This document shows, one piece after another, positions 6,017 through 10,299 of a stretch of DNA of 10,299 bases; position 1 is the stretch's first letter; each line of letters starts with the position of its first letter. The notes beneath the pieces are model-generated. The model saw only the letters and a list, made by a program, of their open reading frames with translations, searched no databases and was not told the origin of the DNA. Source of the stretch: JARRRL01 sp037380725 (GTDB lineage: Bacteria > Pseudomonadota > Gammaproteobacteria > Pseudomonadales > JANQJO01). Where the stretch lies: the NCBI GenBank assembly GCA_037380725.1, contig JARRRL010000221.1, positions 1 through 10,299 on the forward strand, in the 5' to 3' direction. Made by a program: the position numbers and the translations under genes.

Positions 6017-7099
6017 TTACCCCCCTCGCCACACCACCGGTTCAATATCAAGACGTACACCAAATTGATCCAACACGCGTTGCTGAATTTCTGTTGACAG
6101 TGCCACGATTTCCGCTCCTGGTCCCGGCGCATGACGCACCAGTACCAAAGCATGGTGCGCATACACACCCACATTCCCGCGACGATAACCCTTCAAGCCC
6201 GCCTGCTCAATCAAATACCCGGCTGACACTTTTACCCGCTGTACCTGCTCACCGCTTTCACGCTCCGCAACACCCCACGCATCCGCATTCGACAATGCAA
6301 AAATCGGTATTTCAGGCAACTTTTGACGTAAGCGCTCCGCTTCAGACCGCAAGATCAGGGGATTTTTAAAAAAACTGCCGGCATTGGGCAGCACAGCAGG
6401 ATCGGGCAATTTTTGAGAACGAATGGCACACACCGCATCAAACACATCACGCGCCGAACGCGGCGCTGCACATGCTTTCTGAAGCGCCGGGTAGCTCAGC
6501 ACAGGGTGGAAACGGCGCGAGAGACGAAAATCAACTGCGGTAATAAACCATCGATTTGCATCATCTGGGTGTTTAAAAATGCTGTCTCGATAGGCAAATC
6601 GACACGCCTGTTGTGTAAAATAACGCGCGCTTCCCGTGCGGATATCCACCGCGTGAACACCAACACACACCTGAGATAAATCACTGCCATATGCACCAAT
6701 ATTTTGGACCGGTGCCGCCCCCACCGTTCCAGGGATTAACGCCAAATTTTCCAATCCCGACAAACCCGCATCCACACTCTGCTCAACCCAATCGCGCCAC
6801 AGCTCACCCGCCGCGACCCGCCATACTTCGGTATCCCCATCGGATTCTGTACTCACGCGCGTCACACCTTTGATCGCGCTCAACAATAAAGTCCCCGGAA
6901 AATCAGCGCCAAATACCACATTACTGCCCTGCCCTAAAACCCAAATCGGCGAGTGCTGCGCGCAATGCGACGTATCCGCACACCACTCAAGCACATCGCG
7001 GACTCGCTGAATCGAAACCCCTTGCACCGCCCAATTTGAACTGGCCAAGGTGTGTCGCGTACTCAAATCCAGGTCACTGAGAACAGACTCGATCACCAT
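6017..7099 (-). CDS. murB: MurB, UDP-N-acetylenolpyruvoylglucosamine reductase
   Basis: MurB is the cytoplasmic FAD enzyme that uses NADPH to reduce UDP-GlcNAc-enolpyruvate to UDP-MurNAc, the second committed step of peptidoglycan precursor synthesis. At 360 residues it is a type I MurB, slightly longer than E. coli (342). FAD-binding blocks are VLGQGSNVVF (54-63) and GLENLALIPGTVGAAPVQNIGAYG (115-138). The substrate motif FAYRDSIFK (168-176) contains Tyr170 and Arg171. The catalytic Ser242 lies in NAGSFFKNP (239-247), and Glu353 in DIEPVV. An extra stretch of about 15 residues occurs near 265-288 compared with E. coli. The ATG at 7099 has only a weak upstream GAGTGA-type site. It is likely the last gene of the msbA-lpxK-ptp-murB operon and converges on gatB. 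Confidence 0.96.
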   Translation of the reverse strand: MVIESVLSDLDLSTRHTLASSNWAVQGVSIQRVRDVLEWCADTSHCAQHSPIWVLGQGSNVVFGADFPGTLLLSAIKGVTRVSTESDGDTEVWRVAAGELWRDWVEQSVDAGLSGLENLALIPGTVGAAPVQNIGAYGSDLSQVCVGVHAVDIRTGSARYFTQQACRFAYRDSIFKHPDDANRWFITAVDFRLSRRFHPVLSYPALQKACAAPRSARDVFDAVCAIRSQKLPDPAVLPNAGSFFKNPLILRSEAERLRQKLPEIPIFALSNADAWGVAERESGEQVQRVKVSAGYLIEQAGLKGYRRGNVGVYAHHALVLVRHAPGPGAEIVALSTEIQQRVLDQFGVRLDIEPVVWRGG

Positions 7100-7172
7100 T
7101 CACATCACTCACTGCTGGCGATTTTCGGTTTTGGGATTGCGGCTTGCCGGATGGGATGACACCTGATCATCC

Positions 7173-7200
7173 TTATTAATAGTCATTTTTATTAATAGTC
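7173..7200. repeat. Direct repeat of 12 bp covering the phosphatase stop codon
   Basis: TTATTAATAGTC (plus strand) occurs at 7173-7184 and 7189-7200, a 16-base period. On the minus strand one copy is the last two codons and stop of the phosphatase gene (Asp, Tyr, TAA), and the other lies just past the stop. This looks like a local duplication of the gene's 3' end. Confidence 0.85.
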
Positions 7201-7677
7201 TTTTTCAGAAAAGTTATTGTAGATGTGCTCTAACAAGCCATCGCTGGCGTCTTCGATCAAATTCAACACGTTTTCAAAGCCATCTACACCACCATAATAC
7301 GGATCCGGCACATCGTGATGCGTCGCGTTTGCAGCAAAAGACAGAAAAAGCGCCACCATGGCACCCGTCGAGCCGGTGTGCAATTGCTTCAAATCATGCA
7401 AATTGGATCGATCCATCGCCAACACATAGTCAAATCGCTCAAAATCAGTCGCGCAGACCTGGCGTGCACGTAAAGCCGATAAGTCGTAACCCCGCTGAGC
7501 GGCAGCGCGCTGTGCGCGTTGATCCGGCGGATGCCCCACGTGCCAATCTCCGGTGCCTGCAGAATCAATTTCAATGCAATCCGACACATTAGCCTGCATC
7601 ACTCGATGACGAAAAACCGCTTCAGCGGTGGGTGAACGACAAATGTTGCCCAAACACACAAACAATACCCGAATCAC
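7192..7677 (-). CDS. Low-molecular-weight protein tyrosine phosphatase
   Basis: This is a cytoplasmic cysteine phosphatase of the LMW-PTP/arsenate-reductase-like fold that dephosphorylates phosphotyrosine, and in many bacteria acts on tyrosine kinases of polysaccharide export. The P-loop CLGNICRS is at the N-terminus: counting from the upstream ATG at 7689, Cys12 is the nucleophile and Arg18 binds phosphate. The general acid Asp129 lies in VPDPYYGG. I prefer the GTG at 7677 over the ATG at 7689. It gives MIRVLFVCLGN, the normal family N-terminus, and GGGGGG lies five bases before it, whereas the ATG has no ribosome binding site. Total length is 161 residues, normal for the family. lpxK is immediately upstream and murB 92 bases downstream. 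The substrate cannot be read from the sequence. A homologous gene occupies this position next to murB in Pseudomonas. Confidence 0.93.
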   Translation of the reverse strand: MIRVLFVCLGNICRSPTAEAVFRHRVMQANVSDCIEIDSAGTGDWHVGHPPDQRAQRAAAQRGYDLSALRARQVCATDFERFDYVLAMDRSNLHDLKQLHTGSTGAMVALFLSFAANATHHDVPDPYYGGVDGFENVLNLIEDASDGLLEHIYNNFSEKDY

Positions 7678-7696
7678 CGAGCCCCCCATTCAGCAA

Positions 7697-7718
7697 ACAG
7701 TAAATCAATTTTTACTGT
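7697..7718. repeat. Perfect hairpin over the lpxK stop codon
   Basis: ACAGTAAA (7697-7704) and TTTACTGT (7711-7718) form an 8-bp perfect stem with a 6-base loop holding the lpxK TGA (7707-7705). It separates lpxK from the phosphatase start. It is A/T-rich and lacks a U-tract, so a terminator role is unlikely. Confidence 0.5.
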
Positions 7719-8817
7719 GCACACCCAAACGTAGCCTTAAGCGCTCAAGGTTGTGCGCCAATAAATTTGAAATATCAGACCACGGTTGCAATTGACTGCG
7801 CAAAACCATCGCCACTTGCAACCAATCAGCGACACTCACCGTCGCATTGACGCGCAACACATATCCATTTTCCATCACGGCGCTTCGCAACTTCACCGCG
7901 TCTTTTTCCGTCATGAGCACCCAGGAAGCACGCCGTAATGACGCAATCTCTTTCTCCGTATACGTGTGGTGATCGGTAAACACGCGCGGTTTAAACGTCA
8001 AACCCAATTGGCGCAGCGTATGAAAAAAACGCTCCGGATTACCAATACCCGCCACCGCGACGCCTTCTCCAACCAGCAAATCCGCCAGGGTTCCAATCGG
8101 CAGCAAACGCTGATCTTTTAAGCGCAACAATCCTTCCGGCTCAATGTTCATGCTAATCTGAGGCGGCAGCGACAAACCACGCGACTCACTCGTCGACAGC
8201 ACATCCCCCCCATTGACCACGATTAAGGACACCGAACTCAATCGATCAATCGGTTCTCGTAAAGGTCCTAAAGGTAAGCACAAACCATTGCCCAAACGCC
8301 GCTGCCCATCCACCACAACCATTTCCACCGCGCGGTCCAAGGCATAATGCTGTAAACCATCGTCACTCAAAATAATGTTAACTTTCGGCCATTTCTTCAA
8401 TAATGCGGCCACAGCACGCGGGCGGTCGCCATCGATGACGACGGGAATGTTAAGTCGCTCCGCCAGCATGCAGGGTTCATCCCCCCCACAGGCCACAGGG
8501 GTATCGCTGGACACAAAATACGGATAATACGGTGCATGAGCCCCATAACCACGCGACACCACCCCCACGCGCAAACCCGCTTCACCCATCCAATGGGCGA
8601 GCGCCATCAATAAGGGGGTTTTTCCCGTACCACCTACAGTGAGATTGCCTACCACCACAATGGGTACCGAAAACGCGACTTTTTCACGCACGATCCAACG
8701 CTGGCGCCTTGCACGAATCAAACGCGCCATCCACGCGTGCACACATCGCGCCAGAGCACCAGGTGAAGCGCACGCGTACCAGTATCGATTAATCCATTGA
8801 TGAATCGTCTTTTTCAC
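7705..8817 (-). CDS. lpxK: LpxK, tetraacyldisaccharide 4'-kinase
   Basis: LpxK is the inner-membrane P-loop kinase that phosphorylates the 4' position of the lipid A disaccharide precursor to give lipid IVA. The N-terminal region (1-40) is the membrane-associated helix. The Walker A motif in GNLTVGGTGKTP spans 57-68, with Lys66 and Thr67. SRGYG is at 88-92, and the characteristic LSDDGLQHYAL block at 150-160 contains Asp152 and Asp153. REPIDRL, VAGIGNPERFF and LMTEKDAVKL are further family blocks. At 370 residues it is about 40 longer than E. coli LpxK (328), partly through a C-terminal tail. The GTG start at 8817 overlaps the msbA TGA by four bases (GTGA), which indicates translational coupling and decides the start. 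It lies in the same operon as msbA and the phosphatase. Confidence 0.97.
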   Translation of the reverse strand: MKKTIHQWINRYWYACASPGALARCVHAWMARLIRARRQRWIVREKVAFSVPIVVVGNLTVGGTGKTPLLMALAHWMGEAGLRVGVVSRGYGAHAPYYPYFVSSDTPVACGGDEPCMLAERLNIPVVIDGDRPRAVAALLKKWPKVNIILSDDGLQHYALDRAVEMVVVDGQRRLGNGLCLPLGPLREPIDRLSSVSLIVVNGGDVLSTSESRGLSLPPQISMNIEPEGLLRLKDQRLLPIGTLADLLVGEGVAVAGIGNPERFFHTLRQLGLTFKPRVFTDHHTYTEKEIASLRRASWVLMTEKDAVKLRSAVMENGYVLRVNATVSVADWLQVAMVLRSQLQPWSDISNLLAHNLERLRLRLGVHSKN

Positions 8818-10299
8818 GCTGTATTCTTCTCAGACACCTTACGCATTCCTGAGGCCACAAATGCGGCATAAGCGCCCTGCGCATTCATCAAGGTATGGTG
8901 ATCGCCTTGTTCAACGATTTCACCATCTTGCAGCACAACAATCAGGTCCGCACTTTGAATCGTCGACAAACGATGCGCCACCACAAAAGTCGTTCTGTTT
9001 TTACGCAAAACATCCAAAGCAGCCTGCACGTATTGTTCCGCACTTTGATCCAATGCAGAAGTGGCTTCATCCAAAATCAAAATAGGCGCATTCTTTAACA
9101 CTGCCCGTGCCAAAGCGATCCGTTGCTGCTGCCCACCCGACAATTGAGTTCCCTCCGGTCCAACACGCGTATCCAGACCATCGGGTAAACGTTCAATGAA
9201 TGTTTTCGCCTGTGCGGCCTCTGCCGCCGCCCAAATCTCTGCGTCGCTGGCTTCTTGCAACTCACCGTAAGCAATGTTGTGACGGATGCTGTCATTAAAC
9301 AGATAAATATGCTGATTCACAATGCTAATTTTGTGCCGTAAACTGGCCAATGTCACCGCTTCTATGGCTTGCCCATCAATCAAGATACGCCCTGAATCAG
9401 GTGTAATGAAGCGTGGGAGCAATTTAATGAGTGTCGTCTTTCCTGCTCCTGATGCGCCGACAATCGCCACCGTCTGGCCAGGCTCGACCGTCAAATTGAT
9501 GCCCTTTAATACCGCCTCATTTGCCTCGGGATATCGGTAGGTCACGTTCTCAAATACCACATGACCTTGCTGCGCCAACAATTCCAGTTCGCCCCGATCG
9601 CTTTCTTCCTCGAGATCCAACACCTCAAACACCGAACGCGCCGCCGCAATACCACTCTGTAGCGGTGCATTCACTTGAGTCAATTGACGCAACGGTTTAG
9701 CCAGCAATCCGGTCGCGGTAATAAAGGCCATGAAATCACCAACCGTCAGGGGTTCAAAAATAGCGGGGTTCAATGCCAGCCAAATGACCATAGACAACAT
9801 GATCCCCATTATCATTTGCACAACGGGCGTATTGATCGATTGGGTCACCACCAATTTCAAACTTTGACGCAAATTATTGCTACTGGATTTGGCGAATCGC
9901 TCACCTTCCCACGATTCAGCCGAATAAATTTTCACCGACTCATAACCGTTGATGGTTTCTGAGGTCGCGTGCGTCACATCCCCCACCGAGCTTTGAATTT
10001 GCGTACTGAGGCGATTCAAGCGCGCACTGGTAAAATTAACGCTCCAACCAATAATCGGCGCTATCGCAAAGAAAATCAGCGATAATTTCCAATTTAAATA
10101 CAGCAAATACGCCATCAAACCAAAGACCGTAAAGCCTTCTTGCAATATGGTCTTTAACGCTTCCGAGCTGGCAAACGCCACTTGCTCGGTGTTGTAGGTC
10201 ATTTTTGACAACAAACGCCCCGCTGCATTTTGCTGGTAATACGCAGGCCCCAAATGCAACAGACGCTGAAACATGGCTAAGCGCAGGTCATGCACAACA
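8814..10299 (-). CDS. msbA: MsbA, lipid A/LPS ABC flippase (5' end outside window)
   Basis: MsbA is the homodimeric ABC exporter that flips core-lipid A across the inner membrane. The frame runs to the right edge without a start, so about 90 N-terminal residues, including the first membrane helices, lie outside; the GTG at 10295 is internal. Counting from that codon, membrane helices occur near 48-70, 72-90, 155-178 and 186-203. The nucleotide-binding domain follows: Walker A GASGAGKTT (280-288), Q-loop VNQ (326-328), signature LSGGQQQRIALARA (385-398), Walker B ILILDEATSALD (405-416) and the H-loop His441 in VAHRLST. All ATPase motifs are intact. NTEQVA and PLRQLTQVNAPLQ match MsbA rather than generic exporters, and the coupled lpxK downstream confirms it. 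It is the first visible gene of the envelope operon; its promoter is not in the window. Confidence 0.96.
   Translation of the reverse strand, partial: VVHDLRLAMFQRLLHLGPAYYQQNAAGRLLSKMTYNTEQVAFASSEALKTILQEGFTVFGLMAYLLYLNWKLSLIFFAIAPIIGWSVNFTSARLNRLSTQIQSSVGDVTHATSETINGYESVKIYSAESWEGERFAKSSSNNLRQSLKLVVTQSINTPVVQMIMGIMLSMVIWLALNPAIFEPLTVGDFMAFITATGLLAKPLRQLTQVNAPLQSGIAAARSVFEVLDLEEESDRGELELLAQQGHVVFENVTYRYPEANEAVLKGINLTVEPGQTVAIVGASGAGKTTLIKLLPRFITPDSGRILIDGQAIEAVTLASLRHKISIVNQHIYLFNDSIRHNIAYGELQEASDAEIWAAAEAAQAKTFIERLPDGLDTRVGPEGTQLSGGQQQRIALARAVLKNAPILILDEATSALDQSAEQYVQAALDVLRKNRTTFVVAHRLSTIQSADLIVVLQDGEIVEQGDHHTLMNAQGAYAAFVASGMRKVSEKNTA

Noticed and set aside
7105..7170. Tiny open frames between the phosphatase and murB: 21 codons from ATG 7170, and 17 codons from GTG 7162 with an AAGG upstream
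   Set aside because: Too short and without recognisable sequence. The AAGG site could be chance in this A/G-rich stretch, and nothing supports a peptide.

Overview
The window is about 50% GC and reads as chromosomal DNA of a gammaproteobacterium. The evidence is the set of conserved cell-envelope and translation genes in typical gammaproteobacterial arrangements. mreB-mreC sits divergent from gatC-gatA-gatB, as in Pseudomonas. msbA is followed by lpxK with a 4-nt overlap. A phosphatase gene and murB follow, as in the lpxK-kdsB-ptp-murB clusters. I see no mobile element, phage, CRISPR, rRNA or tRNA. Genus cannot be named from this sequence.

Layout: 1-147 is AT-rich and non-coding. 148-909 (-) is mreC, split by an in-frame TAG into a 67-codon membrane-anchor part and a 185-codon periplasmic part. 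970-2007 (-) is intact mreB, with a good sigma70 promoter just upstream. 2090-2570 is a long spacer with short repeats and no supported gene. 2571-2789 (+) is gatC lacking its normal N-terminus, followed by a spacer holding two adjacent tandem duplications. 2924-4387 (+) is intact gatA. 4471-5890 (+) is gatB with a frameshift near 5745 and a 14-N assembly gap. 5891-6016 is a convergent junction with a REP-like palindrome. 6017-7099 (-) is murB, 7192-7677 (-) a low-molecular-weight protein tyrosine phosphatase, 7705-8817 (-) lpxK, and 8814-10299 (-) msbA running off the right edge.

Functionally there are three modules. MreB and MreC organise lateral-wall peptidoglycan synthesis. GatCAB is the amidotransferase that makes Gln-tRNA(Gln) and/or Asn-tRNA(Asn). 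MsbA, LpxK and MurB serve lipid A transport, lipid A 4'-phosphorylation and UDP-MurNAc synthesis, with the phosphatase gene in the same likely operon.

I did not find a new system. What stands out is damage and small-scale instability: a stop codon, a shortened coiled coil and an apparent ATT start in mreC; a missing gatC 5' end; a gatB frameshift; no mreD, kdsB or trm112-like gene where relatives usually have them; and several 11-16 bp direct duplications in spacers. Two explanations fit: a genome in early erosion (for example host-associated), or a low-quality draft assembly. The N gap shows that the assembly is imperfect, so the two cannot be separated from this sequence alone.
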